A stretch of DNA of 36,514 nucleotides, from NCBI GenBank assembly GCA_006503475.1, contig RSEH01000357.1:1-36514 (forward strand), written 5' to 3'. This document shows, one piece after another, positions 25,973 through 34,788 of the stretch; position 1 is the first letter of the stretch, and each line of letters opens with the position of its first letter. This stretch comes from Stentor roeselii (taxonomy: Eukaryota > Ciliophora > Heterotrichea > Heterotrichida > Stentoridae). Below the pieces are notes generated by a model. The model had not been told where the DNA came from. It saw nothing but the letters and a program-made list of their open reading frames with translations, and made no database searches. Position numbers and translations under genes: made by a program.

Positions 25973-28348
25973 TTAGTCTAACTGAATTATTAAACTCTTG
26001 TTTCGAGGAGACGCGAAAAAGCTTTGCTTGCGACTGGAACAACTGGTGAACAAGCCAGAACTCTCTCTTTTTCTCTGTCGTTCTTTTATAACTCCATCAT
26101 AAGCGATTCTCTTCTCAAGGGTGGTATTTACTTCAGACCTTTTTTTGATAATCTTCATTTTTTTAACAGGTCCTGTTCTTCGACATTCCTCGATCCTTCT
26201 TCTGATGCAGTCTTGCAAAGCACTCACACTTGCTGTTCTGGCATTGCTGGCAACTGTTGTGTCTGAAGTGCTTCGCTCTGAATTCCTTTTCAACAAGTCA
26301 AGAATAGGAGACGTGCAGGGTGGAGTTACGAAAAACTTTGACTCTTTAGAAAAGAAAGTCTTTGAAATTGAGTTATCAAAAGGTTGGGATTTTATCATCA
26401 AGCTGCTTACAAAAGCGTTGAACCCTCTGATGACCATTCGAGACTTTCCTTTTTCTTGCAAGGCTTGAAAAATCAGGACAAGTTTTAAACATTTTTCTTT
26501 TCCATGTAATCTGAAAAAAGGGTTAACACCCTGGAAATCTGGAACTTTTTCTTCTTTTGAATAAAAAAGGGAACCTTCTGAATGTCGTTGATATGAAACT
26601 TGCCGAATCAAGGTGTTAAAACTTTGAGTCTTTCTCTTACGGATCACGTTAGATGTCACTGAAGACAGGATAAAAAAACCGATTTTCACTTCAGGGTGTA
26701 AAGGACGAGATAATGATAATCGCTTCAGGATTCGCGTTAGAAAAGTAGAAAAAATCATTATGAAAGTTTTAAGACATGTTGAAAGAAACGGCTTTGATAG
26801 TCCTTTCCACAGGTTAAATAAATATTTCACCCGGACTTGGTTGTGAGTCTCGATTATCCTTAATGAAATCTCAAAAGGATGACGAAGAATCGCGCTGAAT
26901 GTACGAGAAGGTTTTACTGAGTTTTTAAAGACTTTCAAGTAAAAAGCAAGAATTTTTGAATCGTTTTTCGTGATCGCTCGGACAAGGTTTATTTTAAAAC
27001 CCAGGTCGATTTTTTTTAATGGAACTTTGAAAATTTTCAGGAGTTTCAAAGGTCTTTTTAACCTTTTAAGTCTAAAAAAAGCTGAAGTTTTATCAAGTCG
27101 TTTTTTTTTCAGTGTTTTTTCAAGAGTTTCGAAAAAAAATCTATAATTATACGTTTTTTTGTATAATGACCGAATCCAGGCGAATTCTTTGATTTTTCTG
27201 AAGCACTCTGCGAAGTACTTTTCGAGAATTGAGGATAAAATTTTGCAGGCTTCTTTTTGGGAGGTGGAGGTTGAAAGGACTTTTTGAAAATTGTAAGATG
27301 ACATGATTTGGTCGAATGATTTTCGCTCACTTTTTGAGTAATGGGGAGAAATGTCTGGACTACATTCATGGCCTTTGAAAAGAGTTTCTAGGTCATCTAG
27401 ACCTGATCCTAGAAGAGGTAGATATTGACACTGACTGGAAAAGATTGAGGTTAAATCACTTGATAATTTAAAAGATTGACTTTTCCATGGGTTAGTTTTC
27501 GGTTCATTGTCTTCGGAAGACTGCCAAAGATAAAGACGAGTCTTGTCAGAGCTAAGTCCGAAGATGCCATCTTCGAAGACTCCTAAACAATTTACAGCTT
27601 TACTGGCCTTAAGTCGAAAAAGGCACAAGCATCGATTAGTCACAAAGACCTTCTGCTCATCAGTAATCAACACGATACCCTTTCCAACAGCATAAGCCTT
27701 ATCCACAAAAAACTCTTCTAACGTAGAAATAGTTGCAGGGTACCCACCAACCCCTCCACACAAACATCCAACCCGATTCCCAAAGACATACAAAAACCCT
27801 CCTTCAGTGACGACAGCAGTGAAAGAATCTCCACAGACCACTTGTTTCCCTTTAAAAAAGTTCCCATTATCTACTTTTCTGACTTCCGACTGTTGTAAAC
27901 CCCTTTTCCCCAATTCTCCTGAATTTCCCATTCCCCAAGTGAACAACGACCCATCTTCAGAAATAAACCCGGCATGACATTCACTAACCGAGACACTTTT
28001 TAAAAGACATTCAGGAGTACCCTGAAGTTTTACTGGAATATTCGAATTTTCCACATCTTTTACTCCGAAAAGTCCTGATTTCTGATAGTCTTCTCCGAGT
28101 ATCCAGATGTTTCTACTTGTTAAAAAAAGTGCTAATGAACTGTTGGTAGCGATTTCGAGAACTGACTCGGGTAGAGGGAAACAAGAAGGTTCCTGGAAAA
28201 ACTGAAGTGAAAAACAGTTTATCTCGTTTTGGGTTGATGATGATACCATGAAGGACTTGCAGACTCCTAACAAGTGAGTTGAAGGAGAGCAGGGGAAGGT
28301 CTTGCATTTAAAATTTTCTTGGATTGAAAGGAGACCAAATGAAAGCAT
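25973..28348 (-). CDS. RCC1-repeat protein with long basic C-terminal region
   Basis: A 791-residue protein, ATG at 28348, TAA at 25973. Residues 1 to about 330 form an RCC1-type propeller, partly degenerate: NIWILGEDYQKSGLFG, LFTWGMGNSGELGKRGL, LYVFGNRVGCLCGGVGG and LYLWQSS. The remaining 450 residues are highly basic, rich in Lys, Arg, Phe and Leu, with runs such as FFETLEKTLKKKRLDK and FFRLKRLKRPLKLLK; I recognise no domain there, though the pattern is like calmodulin- or centrin-binding helices. The last 100 residues are Ser/Arg-rich. It lies tail to tail with another RCC1 gene and head to head with the calcium-channel gene. Confidence 0.8.
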   Translation of the reverse strand: MLSFGLLSIQENFKCKTFPCSPSTHLLGVCKSFMVSSSTQNEINCFSLQFFQEPSCFPLPESVLEIATNSSLALFLTSRNIWILGEDYQKSGLFGVKDVENSNIPVKLQGTPECLLKSVSVSECHAGFISEDGSLFTWGMGNSGELGKRGLQQSEVRKVDNGNFFKGKQVVCGDSFTAVVTEGGFLYVFGNRVGCLCGGVGGYPATISTLEEFFVDKAYAVGKGIVLITDEQKVFVTNRCLCLFRLKASKAVNCLGVFEDGIFGLSSDKTRLYLWQSSEDNEPKTNPWKSQSFKLSSDLTSIFSSQCQYLPLLGSGLDDLETLFKGHECSPDISPHYSKSERKSFDQIMSSYNFQKVLSTSTSQKEACKILSSILEKYFAECFRKIKEFAWIRSLYKKTYNYRFFFETLEKTLKKKRLDKTSAFFRLKRLKRPLKLLKIFKVPLKKIDLGFKINLVRAITKNDSKILAFYLKVFKNSVKPSRTFSAILRHPFEISLRIIETHNQVRVKYLFNLWKGLSKPFLSTCLKTFIMIFSTFLTRILKRLSLSRPLHPEVKIGFFILSSVTSNVIRKRKTQSFNTLIRQVSYQRHSEGSLFYSKEEKVPDFQGVNPFFRLHGKEKCLKLVLIFQALQEKGKSRMVIRGFNAFVSSLMIKSQPFDNSISKTFFSKESKFFVTPPCTSPILDLLKRNSERSTSDTTVASNARTASVSALQDCIRRRIEECRRTGPVKKMKIIKKRSEVNTTLEKRIAYDGVIKERQRKRESSGLFTSCSSRKQSFFASPRNKSLIIQLD

Positions 28349-28451
28349 TTTTTTTAAGGTGATGTTGAGTAAAGTTCAATTATTTTTAAGTGAAGAAGGT
28401 TTTGGAAGATATGAAAGTTTTATTTGAGTGAATTATTTTATTATTGTAAAT
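28349..28451. promoter_or_regulatory. Shared 5' region of RCC1 (-) and calcium-channel (+) genes
   Basis: A 103-nt divergent intergenic region. It is poor in C on the plus strand, i.e. poor in G on the minus strand, which fits the sense-strand bias of 5' flanks for the RCC1 gene. No defined element is seen. Confidence 0.35.
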
Positions 28452-31400
28452 ATGGACCTTAGTATCATTGCAACTGACCTGAAGAATGAGAAGGTTTATG
28501 AAAATATTCATTCGGAACCCACTCCTGTTATTCCTAGTCCTACTAGACCTCCTGTTTATCAAAATCATTTAAAAATTCCTGGTCCTTTCTACACATTATA
28601 TTCTTTTTCTTTTCTCAAGGAGAAATATTTGAATATTTCTTCACTTGAATCGTCATATTATAGGTTATTTGAAGAACCTTACTTGAAAAAATTCTTAGAT
28701 ATTGATTATAAACCTGCGCATGGGTCTATTTTAATTAGGGAAAAAACAGATTATGAGATTATTGACACATATTCGGACAACTGTTATTTATTAGATTTAA
28801 GAAAATCCTTGAAGAGAATAAAAGCATTGATATCAGAAGCATGCACATTAATTATTTCACACGTTTTATTTGAATATATGGTAATTGCAGTAATAATACT
28901 AAATACAATCACACTTGCAGTGTCTTCAAGTATGGATTCATCAACCTCAACTTCATTTGAAGATTTCTTTTTTATCTTCTACACAGTTGAATGTTTAATG
29001 AAGATCTTCAGTTTGGGTCTAATCCTCCCTCCTAAAAGTTACCTAAGAGAAAGCTGGAACATCCTAGATTTCATAATCGTGATCACAGCATGGATCGGCT
29101 ACATCTTCAGCAATTCCGTAAACCTTCAAGCAATGCGAGCAATCCGAGTACTAAGACCCCTGCGTAGCATTTCTTCAATAGAAGGAATGCGAGTAATCTT
29201 CATAGCTCTCGTATACTCAATAAAGCCTCTTCTAGCAGCTCTGACTTTATTCCTATTCCTAATCTCAATCTTCGCAATAGCAGGTCTTCAGATCTGGAGC
29301 GGTCTTTTAAAATATCGTTGCATGGACGTCAATACAGGAGTGATCGACGTTCAAGCCATATGCGGAGGGACTACCTGTTCTTCAGGTTCTGAATGCGTGA
29401 AAACATTGGACAACCCTAACTTCGGTATCACGAATTTTGACAATTTTTTCTTTTCAGCTCTGACGATTTATCAATGCATCACACTTGAAGGGTGGACTGG
29501 TGTCATGGTTGCAACTCAAATGGCTTTTAACGACTTTTCCATCATTTTATTCATTCCTTTAGTCTTCATCGGAGCTTTTATCTTCTTGAACTTGACCCTG
29601 GCTATCATCAAGTCCGCTTTTTCCAAGTCCATATCGATCACCAGGCCGAAAAACCTGCCAAAAGATGAAGAAGTTGAAATTCGAACTTTGATTAAACATC
29701 TCAGTGACGGGGTGAATGACACAAGAAGAGAAGGGAAAAGAGGAGACTCAAGTGATAGTTTTTTGAATGGGTCTAATGTTCAGATGATTGCTGAGAAAGA
29801 TTTGGATGAGTCTCAAATTGCTGGAAATGAAGAGATTAGCAAAACTTATCTGAATAATAATAATGACCTGCTGGGTGTTGAGGCTTTCATCACACCAACT
29901 GAAACTCGCGATCGCAATGGGGCTCGGTCTAGGTCAGCTCAAGTCAGTCGAGAGGCGAAATCGAAAAATAAGAAGAAAAAATCGAATTTTCATGACCAAG
30001 AGACTGTCAATTATATTACTCAGATTCTCAGTAGAATTAATCATACAATCAAAGTCAATAAAAAAGCTCTGGAAAAAATTAAAATAGGAGACAAATTTGA
30101 TCAGACTGTTATAAATGTCACAGTTTTTAAAATTGTTAATAACTCTTCAAGAGACGTTATTCCGAAGACTAAAAATCAGAAACAGACTTATCTTCAATCT
30201 TATGAATTTAGCTATCGAGATCATAATCAACCTTCTCATGAAATCCTGGAAAATGATATGAAATCTCGAGAGATTTTAATGAAAAACTACTTCAAAACCC
30301 GCTCAGAATTCATAGCTTTTAAATTCCTGTTAAAAAAATTCGAACCATCAATCGCTTTTTCTAAAATCCACGGAAAAGTATCAGATCTTTCTAGCCAGAT
30401 CAGACTGGACGACATGAAAACCAACAAAATCTTTGGTGAATGGTCAGGAAACGACATTTCCGTATTTTCCAATTTCAACATCGAGAAAGTTTCCTACATG
30501 TCTTTAAGGATCTGGTCAGAAGGTCTTCAAGGCCTCTTCCAAAAAATGCGATTTCCATTTAAATTTCTGATATCTCACCATTATTTTGATTTTTTAATGA
30601 CGATCTGCATTTTAACGAATACAGTAGTGCTAAGTATGGACCATTACGGAATATCATCGACGATGGACGGAGTGCTTCAAGTTTTCAACATAGTCTTCAC
30701 GAATATCTTCATAGCGGAAATGATTTTGAAAATTTTGGCTTTAGGGCCGGTGGGGTACCTTCGCGACATCATGAATTACTTTGATGGAACAGTTGTTATT
30801 CTCAGCATTGTCGAGAATATTTATCTCAACCGCACCAAGTCGGCCTTTACTGCTTTTCGAGTCGTTAGGATCTTTCGAATTCTTCGAGTCTTGAGAGTCG
30901 CTCGACTTTTCAGGTATCTTCGATCAATGACTCATATTTTGCAGGTACTGGGCAAGTCTATGTCGAAATTTATTTACTTGTTTATGTTGCTTATGCTTTT
31001 TTTATTTATTTATTCACTTATTGGAATTCAGGTGTTTGCTGGAAAGTTTCAGTTCGATGGAGTCACTTCTAGAGCGAATTTTGATAGTTTTCATTGGAGC
31101 TTTACGACTAATTTTCAGGTACTTTCGGTTGAAAACTGGCAAAATGTGCTTTGGGATGGGATGAGGTCTAGTGCTGGGTACTCCAGCTGCTTATTTTTTA
31201 TTTCTTGGATTTTTATTGGAAATTACGTGATTTTAAACCTGTTTTTAGCAATTTTACTCGACAGTTTCTCTGAAAAATCAGAGAATTTCAATAATGATGT
31301 AAGCACCTCGCTATTCAGTAACACAAAAAGAATGAAAAAAAGAGAAGAAAAGATAAAAATTATTGAAAATTTAAACAGCGAAAGCGAAGATGAAACAGGA

Positions 31401-33746
31401 TTAACCCCCAGTGAAAGAGGAACAATAATCATAAACGAAGAAAAATTCCAAGAGGTAAGTCTAATGATATTCAAACTATCCAACTCCCTCCGCAAAAAGT
31501 GCATCAAGCTATACAGTTCAAATTTATTCGAAGTTTTCATCATGATTTTAATAAGCTGCACAAGTTTAAAGCTCGCAATCGACACATATCTTCTAAATTC
31601 TCCTACATCAACAAAAGACATCTCAAACATTATCGACATGTGCTTCACAATGCTGTTCTTTCTCGAGTTTTTAATAAAATCACTAAGTCTCGGGTTCTGT
31701 TTCGGAGAAAAGGCTTATCTGCGAGATCCTTGGAACCACATCGATTTCCTCATCATCATAATTTCAATAGTTGACTTTTCAGTATCAAGTTTCAATTTCC
31801 CTCAAATAAAAATCATCAGACTTCTTCGAACCTTACGTCCACTTCGATACATCTCTCACAACTTATCAATGAAAATCGTAGTAACAGCTCTTCTAGAGTC
31901 CTTAATAGCGATTTTCAACGTTGCAATAGTTTTGCTTATAGTTTGGCTGATGTTCGCTATTCTTGGGTTTTCTTTATTTGCAGGAAAACTTTACACCTGC
32001 AGTAACCCGAAGATATTGAATCAAGATGACTGCATGTCTTCTGGCTTTACTTGGGAAAATGAGTTTCCGAACTACGACAACACCTTGAACGCTTTAATCG
32101 CTTTGTTCATCCTGAGCTCTGAAGAAGGCTGGCCAACGATCATGGACTTCGCAATCGACGGGGTGGACTCTGGGGTGGCTCCAAGGGTGAACTACAACCA
32201 ATACCTGACCTATTATTTCATTGTTTTTATCATGGTTTCATCATTTTTCTTTATGAACCTGTTCACTGCAGTTGTTTTTGAGAAGTTCACAGAAGCAAAA
32301 TACGACCAAAGCTCTTTGGCTGCATCGATATTGACTAAAGACCAGATTCTTTGGATTGAACTTCAACACCTTATCTTGAAATCAACTCCTCATATTGACT
32401 TCTCGTCAATGCCGGAAAACTGGATAAGGGCCTGGATGTATCATATTAGTAAAAATATCTGGTTTAAAATTGGGATTCTTGTTATTATTGTACTTAATAT
32501 GATGCAAATGGCATTGATTTATGATGAGGCTGATGAAACTTACTCGTCTATTCTGGATATTTTGAACCTTGTCTTTACTCTTTGTTTTATTACTGAAGCT
32601 ATTATCAAGTTGCTTGGGTATGGGTTTAAAAACTACTTAAAAAGTGGTTCAAATAAATTTGACCTTTTTGTAGTGATCACCTCGATTTTAGACCTGATTT
32701 TGACTTATACTTTAAAGTCAACTATTTCACTTTTGAGACTAGGACCTCAGCTCATCAGAACCATTCGAGTCTTTCGAGTTTCTCGGTTGGTTCGATTGTT
32801 TAAAAGTTTAAGAATGTTGAAAAATCTGATTGACGTCATCGGTTTTTCCCTTCCAGCGATCCTGAACGTGATGAGTCTTTTACTGCTGATTTTTTATATC
32901 TACGCAGTTCTCGGAGTGAACCTTTTTTACACTATCACTTCAGGACAGATCATCGGGAAATACGTGAATTTCTCCAACTTCGGCAATGCAATGATTACTC
33001 TTTTCCGATGCAGTACAGGAGAAGACTGGTACAATATAATGAGAGACTGTTCCCTAGGTTCAAGTACAGCGATTTCTTATATTTACTTCATTTCTTTCAT
33101 AACAATCACGACTTTCATCATGCTGAATCTTTTTATCATGGTCATCATCCAGAACTACGAGGAACATGAAGGAAACCCAGAAAGTGTTACACGAATTTTT
33201 TCAAAAGAAGTGAAAAAAATTAAAATGTTCTGGAGTATTTACTCTAAAGATAGCAATGGAAGCCGAGTTCATTACAATGAACTGCCTTTGATGATGCAGG
33301 AAATGGAAGAACTGGGTGTTAGTAAAGACATGGATTTCAATCATATCTTGAAAGTTCTTAGTTTGGCTGAACTACACCCTGACTCTTCTGGATATGTTTA
33401 TTATAATGACTTCTTGTTTGGCATGCTTAGGAAAAAATACTTGAAAAGGACGAATAATGTTTATTTCAGGAAAATCATGGTAAATGAGGAAAGTAAAACG
33501 AAAAAGGCACTCGTGAAGATTATTAAAAAGGAAAGAAGTAAATTGGAGATAAGAAGTCCTTTACATGGGCAGAGCTTTGGAAATATTTTCATGACTACCG
33601 TGTTTATGAGGACTATTTTCAAGGAGTGGAAAGGATATGCTAGTGGAAGGAAGAATAAAAGGGTTCGGGGTGGAAGTATTAGCATTACTCCGAGGCATTC
33701 TGATTGTGTGGATCCTGGATCGAACTCACTTTTATCGGAATTTTAA
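28452..33746 (+). CDS. Four-domain voltage-gated calcium channel alpha1-like subunit
   Basis: A 1764-residue frame from ATG 28452 (an upstream GTG at 28428 is not taken as start) to TAA. Four repeats of six membrane helices lie at about residues 129-390, 700-940, 1016-1282 and 1327-1572. S4 voltage sensors: MRAIRVLRPLRS, FRVVRIFRILRVLRVARLFR, IKIIRLLRTLRPLRY and LIRTIRVFRVSRLVRLFKS. Pore filters: TLEGW (Glu346), SVENW (Glu894), SEEGW (Glu1225) and TGEDW (Glu1524), an EEEE ring as in calcium-selective Cav channels rather than DEKA sodium channels. After repeat IV comes an EF-hand-like region (about 1576-1670). The I-II linker is long (about 310 residues) and charged. In ciliates such channels carry the ciliary calcium action potential that triggers ciliary reversal; location here is inferred. 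No intron was seen. Confidence 0.93.
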   Translation: MDLSIIATDLKNEKVYENIHSEPTPVIPSPTRPPVYQNHLKIPGPFYTLYSFSFLKEKYLNISSLESSYYRLFEEPYLKKFLDIDYKPAHGSILIREKTDYEIIDTYSDNCYLLDLRKSLKRIKALISEACTLIISHVLFEYMVIAVIILNTITLAVSSSMDSSTSTSFEDFFFIFYTVECLMKIFSLGLILPPKSYLRESWNILDFIIVITAWIGYIFSNSVNLQAMRAIRVLRPLRSISSIEGMRVIFIALVYSIKPLLAALTLFLFLISIFAIAGLQIWSGLLKYRCMDVNTGVIDVQAICGGTTCSSGSECVKTLDNPNFGITNFDNFFFSALTIYQCITLEGWTGVMVATQMAFNDFSIILFIPLVFIGAFIFLNLTLAIIKSAFSKSISITRPKNLPKDEEVEIRTLIKHLSDGVNDTRREGKRGDSSDSFLNGSNVQMIAEKDLDESQIAGNEEISKTYLNNNNDLLGVEAFITPTETRDRNGARSRSAQVSREAKSKNKKKKSNFHDQETVNYITQILSRINHTIKVNKKALEKIKIGDKFDQTVINVTVFKIVNNSSRDVIPKTKNQKQTYLQSYEFSYRDHNQPSHEILENDMKSREILMKNYFKTRSEFIAFKFLLKKFEPSIAFSKIHGKVSDLSSQIRLDDMKTNKIFGEWSGNDISVFSNFNIEKVSYMSLRIWSEGLQGLFQKMRFPFKFLISHHYFDFLMTICILTNTVVLSMDHYGISSTMDGVLQVFNIVFTNIFIAEMILKILALGPVGYLRDIMNYFDGTVVILSIVENIYLNRTKSAFTAFRVVRIFRILRVLRVARLFRYLRSMTHILQVLGKSMSKFIYLFMLLMLFLFIYSLIGIQVFAGKFQFDGVTSRANFDSFHWSFTTNFQVLSVENWQNVLWDGMRSSAGYSSCLFFISWIFIGNYVILNLFLAILLDSFSEKSENFNNDVSTSLFSNTKRMKKREEKIKIIENLNSESEDETGLTPSERGTIIINEEKFQEVSLMIFKLSNSLRKKCIKLYSSNLFEVFIMILISCTSLKLAIDTYLLNSPTSTKDISNIIDMCFTMLFFLEFLIKSLSLGFCFGEKAYLRDPWNHIDFLIIIISIVDFSVSSFNFPQIKIIRLLRTLRPLRYISHNLSMKIVVTALLESLIAIFNVAIVLLIVWLMFAILGFSLFAGKLYTCSNPKILNQDDCMSSGFTWENEFPNYDNTLNALIALFILSSEEGWPTIMDFAIDGVDSGVAPRVNYNQYLTYYFIVFIMVSSFFFMNLFTAVVFEKFTEAKYDQSSLAASILTKDQILWIELQHLILKSTPHIDFSSMPENWIRAWMYHISKNIWFKIGILVIIVLNMMQMALIYDEADETYSSILDILNLVFTLCFITEAIIKLLGYGFKNYLKSGSNKFDLFVVITSILDLILTYTLKSTISLLRLGPQLIRTIRVFRVSRLVRLFKSLRMLKNLIDVIGFSLPAILNVMSLLLLIFYIYAVLGVNLFYTITSGQIIGKYVNFSNFGNAMITLFRCSTGEDWYNIMRDCSLGSSTAISYIYFISFITITTFIMLNLFIMVIIQNYEEHEGNPESVTRIFSKEVKKIKMFWSIYSKDSNGSRVHYNELPLMMQEMEELGVSKDMDFNHILKVLSLAELHPDSSGYVYYNDFLFGMLRKKYLKRTNNVYFRKIMVNEESKTKKALVKIIKKERSKLEIRSPLHGQSFGNIFMTTVFMRTIFKEWKGYASGRKNKRVRGGSISITPRHSDCVDPGSNSLLSEF

Positions 33747-33996
33747 TTATTTTAATGTTGTAAGTATGAATTGGTAGGTTAGACTTATGTTGATACAGAG
33801 TTCAAGATTGAAGAGTAGTCTTTAAGATGGAATCATCCAGTAAAAAAGATGATTCCAATTCATTAAATCCTCATTCAATTCATCATTTTCACCTAAATAA
33901 ATTTGATAATCACTAAAATTTACCAAACCCCAAAAAACTCACCATCCAAACAAAATTCCAACGCAAAAAATCCTCTAATTCTCAAAACTAACCCTC
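33747..33996. other. Intergenic region between convergent genes
   Basis: A 250-nt gap between the channel stop and the RING-CH stop, the only long convergent spacer in the window. It contains a perfect hairpin (33828-33857); the rest is AT-rich and, near the minus gene, poor in G on the plus strand. Confidence 0.6.
33828..33857. repeat. Perfect 10-bp hairpin 3' of the calcium-channel gene
   Basis: TGGAATCATC (33828-33837) and GATGATTCCA (33848-33857) are exact reverse complements with a 10-nt loop CAGTAAAAAA. It starts 82 nt after the channel stop, so it may be part of its 3' UTR. Function unknown. Confidence 0.6.
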
Positions 33997-34752
33997 TTAA
34001 TAATTTAAAATCTCCCAACTGACAATCTGTTTTTCCATACACAAATTCCTTGCATGAAAAGCCATGACCCCGAAGCTAAAAACACTAATCAACCCCAAAA
34101 AAGTAAAAACAAAAACCCTAGACTGAAAACTAATTCCCAACACAACTCCTTCACCAAAAGCAAAAAAAAGTATCGCAGCAACACAAAAGCAAAACAAAGC
34201 AAAAGGTATCCAAAACTTAAAAGACTTCTGATTACAAAGTTCAATTCCAGTATCATACTCGAAGTTCATCTTAAACTTTCCAGTACAAACCTCACAAGCC
34301 GTGAGTTCTTTTTCATTTTTTTCACTTCTAAGTAGCCACATTTTCAGGCAATTTTGATGAACGAACTCTTGAAATCCTTTACAAAGACAAGGACTGATGA
34401 AGTCTTCCTGCTGGTCAGTTTCAAAGCAGATCCTGCATTGCCGTGAGAAGTTTTCAGCCTCGATATGCACGACACACGAGTTTTCACCTTCAGAGACTTG
34501 AAATTTCGAGATCTTCGGTTCTTTAAGACTTGTTTTTTCCAGCTGATGTTTCAATTTTTCCCCAGCAGTGAAAGAAAAAGTTTTACATGATCTGGGCTTT
34601 TCTGAACTGATGACTAAGACCATCGGGGAATTCGGATTTGAACGCATGAAAATACGAGTTTTCGCTTCAGGACTTCTGTTTTTCACAAGAACCTGAGGAA
34701 TTACTGACAACACCGCAGGAGACAGGGAATCATCAAATGGAGCAACTTTCAT
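33997..34752 (-). CDS. MARCH-type RING-CH membrane E3 ubiquitin ligase
   Basis: A 251-residue protein from ATG at 34752 (an in-frame GTG at 34770 is not used) to TAA at 33997. Residues about 105-155 form a C4HC3 RING-CH finger: CRICFETDQQ, ISPCLCKGF, FVHQNCLKMWL and TACEVC supply C-C-C-C-H-C-C-C. Two hydrophobic helices follow, FWIPFALFCFCVAAILFF and VFVFTFLGLISVFSFGVMAF, leaving a short tail. This finger plus two helices is the layout of MARCH proteins, which ubiquitinate other membrane proteins to control their traffic and turnover. The N-terminal 100 residues are polar without domain. Substrates are unknown. It lies 36 nt downstream of the next minus-strand gene. Confidence 0.9.
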   Translation of the reverse strand: MKVAPFDDSLSPAVLSVIPQVLVKNRSPEAKTRIFMRSNPNSPMVLVISSEKPRSCKTFSFTAGEKLKHQLEKTSLKEPKISKFQVSEGENSCVVHIEAENFSRQCRICFETDQQEDFISPCLCKGFQEFVHQNCLKMWLLRSEKNEKELTACEVCTGKFKMNFEYDTGIELCNQKSFKFWIPFALFCFCVAAILFFAFGEGVVLGISFQSRVFVFTFLGLISVFSFGVMAFHARNLCMEKQIVSWEILNY

Positions 34753-34788
34753 TGTAAAGATACTTTTCACGTATCTTGGTATCTTCCA

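Noticed and set aside
28428-28451. GTG start for the calcium-channel gene
   Set aside because: GTG is not a usual eukaryotic start; ATG 28452 lies eight codons downstream in frame.
34753-34770. GTG start for the RING-CH gene
   Set aside because: Same reason; ATG at 34752 is six codons downstream.
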